Made by a program: the position numbers and the translations under genes. A model generated the notes under the pieces. The model had not been told where the DNA came from, did not search any database, and was given only the letters and a program-made list of their open reading frames with translations. Positions 50,473 to 58,072 of a stretch of DNA of 64,000 bases are shown here, in pieces (the stretch's first letter is position 1; each line of letters opens with the position of its first letter). Source of the stretch: OFTM10 sp964196195. Lineage in GTDB: Bacteria; Actinomycetota; Acidimicrobiia; Acidimicrobiales; Aldehydirespiratoraceae. Location of the stretch: NCBI GenBank assembly GCA_964196195.1, contig CAXMSE010000025.1, positions 1 to 64,000 of the forward strand, given 5' to 3'.

Positions 50473-50498
50473 AGCTGTTTGGTTGCGCCTGGGGACGT

Positions 50499-51353
50499 TC
50501 AGATGTCGACACTGCCGTCGATGCAGGTGACCGCATCTCCACCAACCCAGATCTCGCCGTCGGCTTCGTGGACGTGCACTCGTCCGGCGCGGCCGAGGGC
50601 GGCACCCTGAGACGCGATGTAGGGAGCGGTTAGGTCGCCGGTGGACAGGAGCCACTGGGCGATCGCCGCGTTGAGACTTCCGGTGACCGGGTCTTCGGCG
50701 GCCTGGCCGGCGGACCGGAAGAAAGCTCGGACTTCGATGGCGGCGTCGCCGGCGACATGCTCACCGACCACCCCGATGGGGTGGGGGCCCACCACACCGA
50801 TGTCGTAGCTTTGCACCGCGGCGAAGTCGGGAACGAGCGCCAACACTTCGGCCGCACTGGCGAGTTTCACCGCGATCCAACCGGGACCGTTGTCGGCCCA
50901 CTGGGCGTCGACAACGCTGTGGCGGGGAATCTGGAGAACGCGACAGACCTGGTCGACGTCGGCGTCGTCCACCGGACCCTCACGGATGAGGGGCGGAGCG
51001 GCGAAGGAGAGGCGCCCGTTGTGCCTACTCAGCGAGACCAGCCCAACCCCGCATTCCTGCACGATTGTGCCCACGTCTTGGGGCGAACCGCCCGCTTCCA
51101 GCCAGGCATGACACGATCCGATCGTGGGATGGCCGGCGAAGGGGAGTTCGCCGCCCGGGGTGAAGATCCGCACGCGATAGTCGGCACGATCATCGGTGGG
51201 GGAGAGAAGGAAGGTGGTTTCACTGAGGTTGGTCCAGTGGGCGAAACGCTGCATGGCATCGTCGCTGACACCGTCGCCATCGAGCACCACCGCCAGCGCA
51301 TTGCCCCGATAGGGCACGGCGGTGAACACGTCGATCTGCTTGAAGTTGCGCAT
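50499..51353 (-). CDS. PhzF-family isomerase-like protein
   Basis: A 284-aa protein of the PhzF/DapF-like fold. It has the opening FKQIDVFTAVPYRGNALAVV, the catalytic Glu in WTNLSETTFLLSP, the FTPGGELPFAGHPTIGSCHAW block, and EDPVTGSLNAAIAQWLL in the second half. PhzF itself isomerises trans-2,3-dihydro-3-hydroxyanthranilate in phenazine synthesis, but no phenazine genes are near and most PhzF-like proteins have unknown substrates. ATG 51353 has no SD; TAGGGT lies 6 nt upstream (51360-51365), consistent with a leaderless transcript. Confidence 0.85.
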   Translation of the reverse strand: MRNFKQIDVFTAVPYRGNALAVVLDGDGVSDDAMQRFAHWTNLSETTFLLSPTDDRADYRVRIFTPGGELPFAGHPTIGSCHAWLEAGGSPQDVGTIVQECGVGLVSLSRHNGRLSFAAPPLIREGPVDDADVDQVCRVLQIPRHSVVDAQWADNGPGWIAVKLASAAEVLALVPDFAAVQSYDIGVVGPHPIGVVGEHVAGDAAIEVRAFFRSAGQAAEDPVTGSLNAAIAQWLLSTGDLTAPYIASQGAALGRAGRVHVHEADGEIWVGGDAVTCIDGSVDI

Positions 51354-51415
51354 TCGCCGACCCTACTGCTGGGGTCGGGGTTCAGTAGCTTGGATCTGTA
51401 CGAAAGGGCTCCCAC

Positions 51416-52351
51416 ATGCACGACACGACGTTCACATTTGAGGCTGCTCTCGGCCAGCAGATTCTCTGTCGGCGTTGGTACGGCGACGCCACGCCCCGGG
51501 CGGTGGTGCAGATCGCCCATGGGGCATCAGAGCATTCGGATCGTTACTCCCGGCTCGCCGAGGTGCTCGTCGATGCCGGCTACGAGGTATACGCCAACGA
51601 CCATCGCGGTCATGGGCGCACGGGGGCTGAGTTCGGTCGGTTCGGGGTGGCGCGGCCGGGGGGTTGGGCTGGGCTCGTGTCCGACCAACACAGTCTCACC
51701 GGAGTGATCCGAGGCGAGCGCCCGGGCACGCCGATCGTGCTCTTCGGTCACAGCATGGGCTCGATGATCGCTCAGGGCTATATCCAGCAGTGGGCCGATG
51801 ATCTGGCCGGTGTGGTGTTGTCGGGCACAACCGGAGCCTCGGTGGTCGACGATGCCACTCTCGAGATGATCGTCGACTTCGGAGCAGGTGAGGCGGCCGA
51901 CGAGCCATCCGAACTGTTCGCGGCGATGTTCGCAGGCTTCAATGCTCCCTTCGACGGGCCGGGCGCAACCGGGTTCGAGTGGTTGAGCCGTGATGAGGTG
52001 GAGGTCGGCAAGTATGTCGAAGACCCCGACTGTGGCGACCCACTTTCCAACGGATTCGTGGCCGACATGCTCAGCGGGTCGGCCGAGATGTGGCAGCCGG
52101 AGAACGAGGCGCGAATCAGCAGTGATCTGGCCGTCTATCTCTTCTCGGGCGAGCATGATCCCGTGGGAGGCGAGAAGGCCGAGTCGGTGGTCGCCCTAGC
52201 TGCCCGCTACGAGGAGATGGGTATCGGCCCGGTGACGTTGCGGATCTACCCGGACGGACGCCACGAGATGCTCAATGAAACCAACCGAGCCGAAGTGCAC
52301 CAGGACCTTCTCAACTGGCTCGCCACTCTGGACTCTCCTCCAGAGCGCTGA
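51416..52351 (+). CDS. alpha/beta hydrolase, monoacylglycerol lipase-like
   Basis: A 311-aa serine hydrolase. ATG 51416 has an SD-like GAAAGGG. Features: VVQIAHGASEHSDRYSRLAE (HGxxEHSxRY is the lysophospholipase/monoglyceride lipase opening), YANDHRGHGRTG, the nucleophile elbow VLFGHSMGSMIAQ (Ser113), the acid in YLFSGEHDPVGGE and the His in YPDGRHEMLNETNR. It probably hydrolyses monoacylglycerols or similar esters. The last 41 bp overlap the convergent SRPBCC gene. Confidence 0.87.
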   Translation: MHDTTFTFEAALGQQILCRRWYGDATPRAVVQIAHGASEHSDRYSRLAEVLVDAGYEVYANDHRGHGRTGAEFGRFGVARPGGWAGLVSDQHSLTGVIRGERPGTPIVLFGHSMGSMIAQGYIQQWADDLAGVVLSGTTGASVVDDATLEMIVDFGAGEAADEPSELFAAMFAGFNAPFDGPGATGFEWLSRDEVEVGKYVEDPDCGDPLSNGFVADMLSGSAEMWQPENEARISSDLAVYLFSGEHDPVGGEKAESVVALAARYEEMGIGPVTLRIYPDGRHEMLNETNRAEVHQDLLNWLATLDSPPER

Positions 52352-52781
52352 GGACAGCCTCCCAGCCGGGGTCATAGCGATCGCGAAGCGACTGGCCCAC
52401 GGCATCTCCGAACTCCTCCCAGCCGCGGTGCTCGAGGTCGATCCGGGTTCCGGCATCGAGGGCATGGAAGCGCACATCGAGCACAGAGCCTGCTTCCGGA
52501 TCGATGTTGGGGTGCCAGGCCAGCACGAACCGATGAGGCGGGTCCCACGTCAATACGTCGGCCCATGAATGCTCCGAGCCGTCCTCGGTCAGCTCCACGA
52601 CACGGCCCCCGACCCTCGGTTCGAAGCGCACACCGGTGGCCTCGCCTTGGCCGATCGAATGTGTTGTCATCGGCCACCACGAGCCCATCCGGGCTGTGAA
52701 CAACTCGAATGCGGCCGCCTGCTCGAGGACCACGGTGCGGGTCTTGTGTATGGGGATGATGGCGGTGGGAGAAAGTCTCAC
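52311..52781 (-). CDS. SRPBCC (AHSA1-like) protein coupled to ArsR regulator
   Basis: A 156-aa protein with the AHSA1/SRPBCC pattern: VVLEQAAAFELFTARMGSWW, GVRFEPRVGGRVVELTEDGS, WADVLTWDPPHRFVLAWHP, LDVRFHALDAGTRIDLEHRG and a C-terminal helix (VGQSLRDRYDPGWEAVLSAL). GTG 52781 overlaps the stop of the ArsR gene (GTGA). ArsR plus AHSA1-like pairs are a frequent two-gene unit in actinobacteria and proteobacteria. The binding partner is unknown. Confidence 0.85.
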   Translation of the reverse strand: MRLSPTAIIPIHKTRTVVLEQAAAFELFTARMGSWWPMTTHSIGQGEATGVRFEPRVGGRVVELTEDGSEHSWADVLTWDPPHRFVLAWHPNIDPEAGSVLDVRFHALDAGTRIDLEHRGWEEFGDAVGQSLRDRYDPGWEAVLSALEESPEWRAS

Positions 52782-53086
52782 TGCTGGTGTTCCTCTGCTG
52801 CTTGTTGTGTGAATGAATCAAGGACGTCGTCCCACAAGGTGTCGACCCATGAGCGCAGCACGGCCACGCCATCTGGGTCGGCGGAGTAGATGCGTCGGGT
52901 GCCCATGGGCGTTGCGGTGACCAGCCCGGCCGAGCTCAGCACCCGAAGGTGTTGGGACACCGCGGGTTGTGAGATCGGCACCTGATCGGTCAGCTCGCGT
53001 ACCGATGAAGATGACCGCCTGATCAGCTCGTAGATATTACGCCTGGTCGGGTCGGCCAGGGCTGTGAGTTGGGGTCCGACGTCCAC
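52778..53086 (-). CDS. ArsR-family winged-helix repressor
   Basis: A 102-aa regulator from GTG 53086 (MDVGPQLTALADPTRRNIYE). The winged helix follows: LTDQVPISQPAVSQHLRVLSSAGLV (recognition helix) and ATPMGTRRIYSADPDG (wing). No CVC metal motif in alpha-3, so it is of the non-metal type typical of ArsR-AHSA1 pairs. A TTG at 53104 would extend the frame but overlaps the -10 element. The promoter places transcription start at about the G of GTG 53086, so the mRNA is probably leaderless. Confidence 0.87.
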   Translation of the reverse strand: MDVGPQLTALADPTRRNIYELIRRSSSSVRELTDQVPISQPAVSQHLRVLSSAGLVTATPMGTRRIYSADPDGVAVLRSWVDTLWDDVLDSFTQQAAEEHQQ

Positions 53087-53093
53087 TCGACTA

Positions 53094-53122
53094 TTAATAG
53101 GCAACTACTTATGATAAGTCAA
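53094..53122 (-). promoter_or_regulatory. ArsR promoter with palindromic operator
   Basis: On the minus strand: -35 TTGACT (53117-53122), 17-bp spacer, -10 TATTAA (53094-53099), then 7 nt to GTG 53086, giving a leaderless start. Within the spacer, overlapping the -35, lies ACTTATGATAAGT, a perfect 13-bp palindrome (53107-53119). A repressor bound there would cover both elements. CTATTAATAG (53091-53100) is a second small palindrome over the -10. Confidence 0.65.
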
Positions 53123-53142
53123 GGCTAATGTTGTGAGTCGAC

Positions 53143-53703
53143 TCAGAGAAGGTGCTGCACCCGGTCGAGCAGGTGGCGGCCGATAAGCGCGAGCCAGAGC
53201 AGGTAGGGCACGAGCACCACCAGGGAGGCCCGGAACGGGTCGAGGCGATAGGTGTGGCTGGTCGCTGCGATGAGCACGGCGGGAAACCAGAACCCAAATA
53301 CGAACACCGCCGCGACGAAGCCCGGTCCCAGGATCTCGAGGAGGCCAGCGGCTACCAGTATCACCATGCCAAGAGCGAGCAAGGGGGTGTGGGCCAATCC
53401 CACCGCTACGACGGCAAGCTGAAGAGATGGTGTCGAGACGCCCTCGTCTCGACGACCGCCAACGGCGCGGACCGCGCTTTCGACCAGCCAGATGGACCCC
53501 GCCAGGCCCAGCCAACCCCATACGCCCACCAGCGTCAGGCGAAGAAACGACCTCGGGGTGTCGACGATCAGGCCCCCGAAACGGTTGAGCGCCATCAGGA
53601 ACGACGCCATCGTCACGAGGGTGAGCGCCGACCAGAAAGAGCCGGGTCCCACCCGTGCCCATTTACTCGCATCCAGGCCGAGAAGGCGAGGCACCGCGTT
53701 CAC
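53143..53703 (-). CDS. membrane protein (Yip1-like), coupled to DUF3179 gene
   Basis: A 186-aa protein with about five hydrophobic segments: FWSALTLVTMASFLMALNRF, LTLVGVWGWLGLAGSIWLVE, LAVVAVGLAHTPLLALGMVI, GFVAAVFVFGFWFPAVLIAA and LVVLVPYLLWLALIGRHLL. The arrangement recalls Yip1/YIF1-domain proteins, but I cannot confirm it. GTG 53703 overlaps the TGA of the DUF3179 gene (GTGA), so it is translated with it; GTG 53712 is an alternative. Its continued presence as a coupled partner argues that the DUF3179 frame is still translated through its internal TGA. Confidence 0.65.
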   Translation of the reverse strand: MNAVPRLLGLDASKWARVGPGSFWSALTLVTMASFLMALNRFGGLIVDTPRSFLRLTLVGVWGWLGLAGSIWLVESAVRAVGGRRDEGVSTPSLQLAVVAVGLAHTPLLALGMVILVAAGLLEILGPGFVAAVFVFGFWFPAVLIAATSHTYRLDPFRASLVVLVPYLLWLALIGRHLLDRVQHLL

Positions 53704-54716
53704 GGTGCCCACACGGTGCCATCGGGCCAGAAGGTGTCGTAGTCGTCAGGGAAGGAAGTGAGACCGGGCAGCAGGTCGAGAATCTGGCCCTCCAACTCTC
53801 CCTCGAGAGCGAAGCCCCGAGCCGGGTCGAAGGTGGTGCCGGTCACGGTGTCTCTCAGCACATCGCCGTCGACCTCGAGATCCACGATGATCTCTCCGAG
53901 CCGCCGGGAGAACACCGCCCAACTGTCGGGTTCGGACGGATCGCTCACCACCGCGATCTCCAATCCTGCCACCACATCGTTGACCACACCGACCTGTCGG
54001 AGTTCGGGCACCGGATAGGCCCGCACCTCCTCGGTGAAGTCCACCACGATCACGAAGTCGCCGAGATCGAAGCCGGAGCTGCCCGCCGGAGCAGCGAGAG
54101 CGAGGGTGCGGGGGTGCTTCTCGCGCCAGGCGCCCCAGGAGGTGAACTCCGAGGGAAGCAATTCGACCTTCTGGCCCTTGCGGGGCCCGGCGATCGCCTC
54201 ACCGCGGGGCTGGCTCCAGATGCTGCCGGAGCTGTGATCCCACCATGTCATGGCATTCCCCCACAGGGCACCGTGTACGCCAAATATCAGGGTTTCTCCG
54301 TTTACCTCACGACGATGGACCATCGCCGTTGCGCACAACGGTCACCAGGAAACGAGTATCGGGACCTTGTCGAGCTCGTCGACCACCAGCTCCCGGCCGT
54401 TGAGGAAACTCACCGGGTAGGCCTTCGCTTCGCCACCCAGAGTGACACCGATGACGTGGGTGTCGTCGGCCCACGGCGTGGCTTCAGCGGTTACAAAAGT
54501 CGGGTCGTACACAGGCCGGATCGCGTCGCGCGGCAGAAGTTGGCGGAACCCGTCAGGCAACGACTCTCCCGCCGCCACCGGGTTATAGGCATCGTCGGGA
54601 CCCACTCGAATGCCTGCCGCGGTGCGCACGGCATCGGTGTTCTCGCTGAATGCCCACGCCGACAAGGCAACCAGGATCAGGGCAGCCGAGATCAGCAACC
54701 GTCGGGTGGGTTCCAT
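53700..54716 (-). CDS. DUF3179 protein with in-frame TGA at the first Cys of CPLC: candidate selenoprotein
   Basis: The frame opens at ATG 54716 with a membrane-anchor or signal (LLISAALILVALSAWAFS) and reads 124 residues to PILVSW. It then meets TGA (54342-54344) and continues in the same frame with PLCATAMVHRREVNGETLIF, GVHGALWGNAMTWWDHSSG and GEAIAGPRKG to TGA 53700-53702, 338 residues in all. In DUF3179 proteins the motif is SW-C-P-L-C, so TGA replaces exactly the first Cys, giving U-P-L-C if read as selenocysteine. No other stop or frame change exists on either side. A stem-loop with the features of a bacterial SECIS follows (54309-54329). Function of DUF3179 is unknown; a redox pair is suggested. 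The alternative is a simple nonsense mutation. Confidence 0.7.
54309..54329 (-). promoter_or_regulatory. candidate bacterial SECIS element in the DUF3179 mRNA
   Basis: Counting from the base after UGA, nt 13-33 form a 9-bp stem with one G-U pair: ACGGCGAUG, apical GUC, CAUCGUCGU. The apical GGUC (nt 21-24) is the tetranucleotide found in the E. coli fdhF SECIS loop, at nearly the same distance (about 19-22 there). A smaller competing hairpin, CCGUUG-UGCG-CAACGG, occupies nt 1-16. Pairing was found by eye; no folding energy was calculated. Confidence 0.5.
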
Positions 54717-54756
54717 GTCGGGAATAACACCGCGGCAACGAGAATTCCTTCCCCTT

Positions 54757-54772
54757 GGTTCGCTTTCGAACC
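54757..54772 (-). terminator. possible terminator after the TauD-like gene
   Basis: GGTTCG-AAAG-CGAACC (read on the minus strand) is a perfect 6-bp hairpin 17 nt after the TauD-like stop. No U-tract follows, so termination would be of the weak actinobacterial kind. It separates the Ugp operon from the DUF3179 gene. Confidence 0.35.
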
Positions 54773-54788
54773 TAAGAGGTAGGGAGGC

Positions 54789-55775
54789 TCAAGCGCTGGG
54801 GGAGAGAGGCGCGTGGGGCGTTGTCACCGAGGTCACGATGCCCCCGCGGTCGCCCACGGTGACGTCACCGTAGCGCTGGCCGAAACTCGGCGGGAGTCGG
54901 CGGTCGCCGTCGATTGCCAACCAGAGCTGGAGCAGGTGCCTCGGTGCGTTCGGCTTGTTGGTGAACTCCGTGCGATCGTGCAGCAATGAGTGGTTGTGGA
55001 CGAACAACATGTCGCTGGCGCCCATCTCCAGAGACAGGTTGAGGCGGGGGGCATTGGTGAGGCGCTGGGCCGAGTCGATGTACTGGCGCTGGATCATCAC
55101 GGTGAGAGCATCGTCGTACCAGTTGAGCACGGGAATCGTGAAGAAGGGATCTGCTCCCATTGGAACCTCCCCGCGTCGGTCGGTGGCGACCGATTCGAAC
55201 AGGAGGGCTGCGAGGGCAGGCTCGCGATCGAGCATCTCGTTGTAGATCGTGCCCGCGCTGACGAGAAGGGAGCGGCCGCCGGACTTAGCGGTCTCGAGGC
55301 AGAGCAGCCCGACAACGTCGGCGGAGTCGGTGTGGAAGGTCTGGCGTTCGTTCGTCTGATAGATCCGGACGTCGGGGTCGTCGATGTCGAGTCCGACGTC
55401 GCGGACATGGCCCAACAGGTGGCCCGCCGCGTTTTGGGATCGAGCCGAACCGAGATGGGCGCCGATACCGAGGAAGACGGCCGCGGTCTGTCGAACGGGC
55501 ACGTCGGCTACCGGCCAACCCAGGACGGCCTCGAACCCTCGACCCCGGATGAGGTTGTGTTTCAGTTCCGCGAGGCGCCGGCTCACCTGCGGCAGAGGGA
55601 ACTCCAGAGTAGATATCGAGGGGAGGTCGGCGTCTCCATCTGCGAATCCGGCGGATGCGGTGAGGAGTTCATCGACCTCGGTATCGCTGAGCCGCCAGGT
55701 CCAACTCTCGGGGTCGGCCGCGAGTTCCTCTCCTACCCATACATGGGGGCCTGCCTGGCGGGGGGCCACCGTCAC
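54789..55775 (-). CDS. TauD/TfdA-family Fe(II)/2OG dioxygenase
   Basis: A 328-aa dioxygenase. His148-x-Asp150 lies in RQTFHTDSADVVGLLCL, the distal His266 in NHSLLHDRTEFTNKP and Arg279 in APRHLLQLWLAIDG. FLGIGAHLGSARSQNAAGH in the N-terminal half is a usual TauD-like stretch. It probably hydroxylates or cleaves a small substrate using 2-oxoglutarate. It lies 5 bp after the methyltransferase-like gene at the end of the transporter operon, so its substrate may be what the transporter imports; this is inference. Confidence 0.83.
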   Translation of the reverse strand: MTVAPRQAGPHVWVGEELAADPESWTWRLSDTEVDELLTASAGFADGDADLPSISTLEFPLPQVSRRLAELKHNLIRGRGFEAVLGWPVADVPVRQTAAVFLGIGAHLGSARSQNAAGHLLGHVRDVGLDIDDPDVRIYQTNERQTFHTDSADVVGLLCLETAKSGGRSLLVSAGTIYNEMLDREPALAALLFESVATDRRGEVPMGADPFFTIPVLNWYDDALTVMIQRQYIDSAQRLTNAPRLNLSLEMGASDMLFVHNHSLLHDRTEFTNKPNAPRHLLQLWLAIDGDRRLPPSFGQRYGDVTVGDRGGIVTSVTTPHAPLSPSA

Positions 55776-55780
55776 GCTGC

Positions 55781-56428
55781 CTACTGCTTTTCGAAAAGGT
55801 AGGCGAAGGGGCTCCTTGTGTAGGCGATTCCGCGCCCCGAGGCGTGGAGGCTTTCGATGGAGGGTTCTCCGCCTCGCTTGGGTACCAGGTGGTCGTCGAG
55901 TCGACTGGTGCTCACCTGGTAGGTACCGGCTCGGCTGTCGACCACCGCTATCAGTTCATACCCCGGGGTGAGCGAGACGACACCTGCATCGCCGTGGCTG
56001 TTGTTGACGAGAAGCCAACCACCAGATGCGAGACAGCGGCCACAGTGCTCGGTGACGAAGCCCGCGTATAGCGACACCAGGAGGTCGACCGACCCATCGG
56101 GCGTATCGAGTGGCTCGCGGTAGTCGGCGGCTATGAAGTCGACCTCGAACGAAACGGACGAGTCGTCTCGTTTCGAGCGGATCAGTTCCTTGACCGCCTC
56201 GGCCTGAGAGAAGAAGCGCTTCGCCCCCTTGTCGGAGTCGACGTAGGTGACCCGATCGAAGGCCACCGAAGGGGCGATGTCGACATTGCTACCGGGATAC
56301 AACACCGACTCGGGCTCGATATGACGACACAGTGCCTCGAACAAGGGAGCACGGTCGCCGTGATGGCGCGCGAAGTCGGAATAGACGCTGGCAACATCGA
56401 TGACGGCCACGGGATTAGAAGTTTGCAT
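55781..56428 (-). CDS. SAM-dependent methyltransferase-like protein
   Basis: A 215-aa protein with a Rossmann-like order: ESVLYPGSNVDIAPSVAF (glycine loop, with a PGS in place of the usual GxG), VTYVDSDKGAKRFFSQAEA (acidic end of strand 2), FEVDFIAADYREPLDTPDGS, VDLLVSLYAGFVTEHCGRCL and SGGWLLVNNSHGDAGVV. The unusual loop makes methylation uncertain. ATG 56428 lies inside the last codons of the substrate-binding-protein gene (14-bp overlap), so it is translationally coupled to the transporter operon. Confidence 0.6.
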   Translation of the reverse strand: MQTSNPVAVIDVASVYSDFARHHGDRAPLFEALCRHIEPESVLYPGSNVDIAPSVAFDRVTYVDSDKGAKRFFSQAEAVKELIRSKRDDSSVSFEVDFIAADYREPLDTPDGSVDLLVSLYAGFVTEHCGRCLASGGWLLVNNSHGDAGVVSLTPGYELIAVVDSRAGTYQVSTSRLDDHLVPKRGGEPSIESLHASGRGIAYTRSPFAYLFEKQ

Positions 56429-58043
56429 CGGCGTAGTCGGTCAGTGCCTCGTTCAGATCTGCCGAGGCGTCGGCCAGGATGGCCGCGGGATCGCCCCCAC
56501 CCAGCAAGAGTTCTTCGAGAGAGCGACTGAAGATCTCCCTCTGTTCGGTGAATGGGCCGATGGCCGGGCCGGGGAAGTCGGTGTCGATTCGCTCGAGTTG
56601 GGCGTAGGCGGTGGCCAACCACTGGCCGGCCGCGTCGTTCTGCCACACCGCCTGCACCTCTGAGTCGTTGAGCACAGCTGCATTGGTGGGCAGGTAAGAG
56701 CCCTTGAGGTGGATGATCTTCTGCTGGTCGACTCCGCTGATGTACTTCATGAACTCCCAGGCCGCCGCCTTCTCGGCATCGGATCCGTTGTTGGTCATGT
56801 AGTAGGCGCCGCCGGACATGAAGATCCTCCCCGCCTCGTTGAGTCCCGGAAGCGGCGCGACATCGATATTGATGTCGAGATCGGTCTCACCGGCACCGGA
56901 CTGTTCGACCAATTCGGCCAGGTTCGCCGTTCCGCCGAGGACACCGGAGACAGTGGTGGATGCCGTGGATGTCTCGATGATCATCGAAGCCACGCCTGGT
57001 GTGGCCACCGCAAAATAGTGAGACACCTGACCGGGCGTGTTACTGAAGGCCACGATGAGTCCGGCGTCGTTCATCTCGGCGAGAAGGGTGTAGAGCTCCA
57101 GAGCCTCGGGGCCGTCGAAGGTGGCCTCGGTGGCGTTTCCAGCCCGTCCGTTGTCGGCATTTACCAAGGGCACGCCCGCACCGGTGAGCCAGGTCTCGAC
57201 GAACCAGCCCTGCATCAGCAGCGACACCGGTGTCTCGGCGATCCCCGCGTCCTTGATGGCCTGGGCCGCGTCACGTACTTCTGCGAGGGTGGTGGGGGGA
57301 GAGTCTGGGTCGAGGCCTGCCGCTTCGAAGTGGTCGCGGTTGTAGTAGAGCACCGGCGTGCTCACGTTCATCTGGGCGGGGTAAAGCGCTCCGTCGATCG
57401 AGTAGAACGCCCGAACCTGCTCGTCGATCGCCGACAGATCGAAATCGTCGGCCTCCACACACGACTGGGCGGGAAGAACGGTGCCAGAATCGACCATGTC
57501 GCGAAATGCTCCGGTGTCGGCGATCGCCACCGCAGGAAGGTCGTCGAAGCTGATCGACTCACGGTATTTCGCCAGCAGCTCGCCATAGCTGCCCTGGGCC
57601 TGCACGTTGACGATGATCTTGTCCTGGCTTGCATTGAACCCAGCGGCGAGGTCTTCCATCGCCTCTTCGGTGAGAGCGGTGTAGGGGTGCCAGAAGTCGA
57701 TCTCGACGACTCCGTCAGCGTCGAGATGAGCGCCGGCGGGACAGGCGGGAAGGTCGAGATCGTCACTCAGATCCTGATCGGCAGAACCGCCGCCGTCGCC
57801 GGTGGCATCACCGCCTCCGGCTGCTTCGTCGGCGCCGTCGGAGTTGTCGCTGTCTGAATCGGCACTGTCTGAATCGTCATCGCTGGAGTCGGCGCTGTCT
57901 GAATCGTCATCGCTGGAGTCGTCATCATCTGTTGTGTCTGCGGTATCCGAGCCGGCGGTGTTGTCGGTGGTGTCACCGTCTCCACCTCCGCACGCTGCCG
58001 CGAGGAGGGCCAGAGCAAGAAGGATTGCAACTAGTCGTTTCAT
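56415..58043 (-). CDS. ugpB: ABC substrate-binding lipoprotein, UgpB-like
   Basis: A 542-aa solute-binding protein. Its lipoprotein signal is MKRLVAILLALALLAAAC. A 75-residue Asp/Ser-rich linker follows (residues about 24-95), then the binding domain: VVEIDFWHPYTALTEEAMED, STPVLYYNRDHFEAAGLDP, GSYLPTNAAVLNDSE. FWHxxT, STPVLYYN and the YLP segment match UgpB-type proteins, which bind glycerol-3-phosphate or its diesters; related oligosaccharide binders cannot be excluded. ATG 58043 follows an SD-like GGAGCC. The acidic linker may act as an extended tether on the cell surface. Confidence 0.85.
   Translation of the reverse strand: MKRLVAILLALALLAAACGGGDGDTTDNTAGSDTADTTDDDDSSDDDSDSADSSDDDSDSADSDSDNSDGADEAAGGGDATGDGGGSADQDLSDDLDLPACPAGAHLDADGVVEIDFWHPYTALTEEAMEDLAAGFNASQDKIIVNVQAQGSYGELLAKYRESISFDDLPAVAIADTGAFRDMVDSGTVLPAQSCVEADDFDLSAIDEQVRAFYSIDGALYPAQMNVSTPVLYYNRDHFEAAGLDPDSPPTTLAEVRDAAQAIKDAGIAETPVSLLMQGWFVETWLTGAGVPLVNADNGRAGNATEATFDGPEALELYTLLAEMNDAGLIVAFSNTPGQVSHYFAVATPGVASMIIETSTASTTVSGVLGGTANLAELVEQSGAGETDLDINIDVAPLPGLNEAGRIFMSGGAYYMTNNGSDAEKAAAWEFMKYISGVDQQKIIHLKGSYLPTNAAVLNDSEVQAVWQNDAAGQWLATAYAQLERIDTDFPGPAIGPFTEQREIFSRSLEELLLGGGDPAAILADASADLNEALTDYADANF
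57861..57920. repeat. two 30-bp tandem repeats in the acidic linker
   Basis: Units 57861-57890 and 57891-57920 differ at one base and share the exact 20-mer gaatcgtcatcgctggagtc. They encode DSSDDDSDSA twice in the SBP linker. This is the sort of repeat that expands and contracts by slippage. Not a CRISPR: no spacers. Confidence 0.8.
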
Positions 58044-58072
58044 GGTTTGGGGCTCCGATTGGGGATAGGGGA

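Noticed and set aside
57861..57920. CRISPR-like repeat
   Set aside because: Tandem units with no spacers, inside a coding region for a low-complexity linker.
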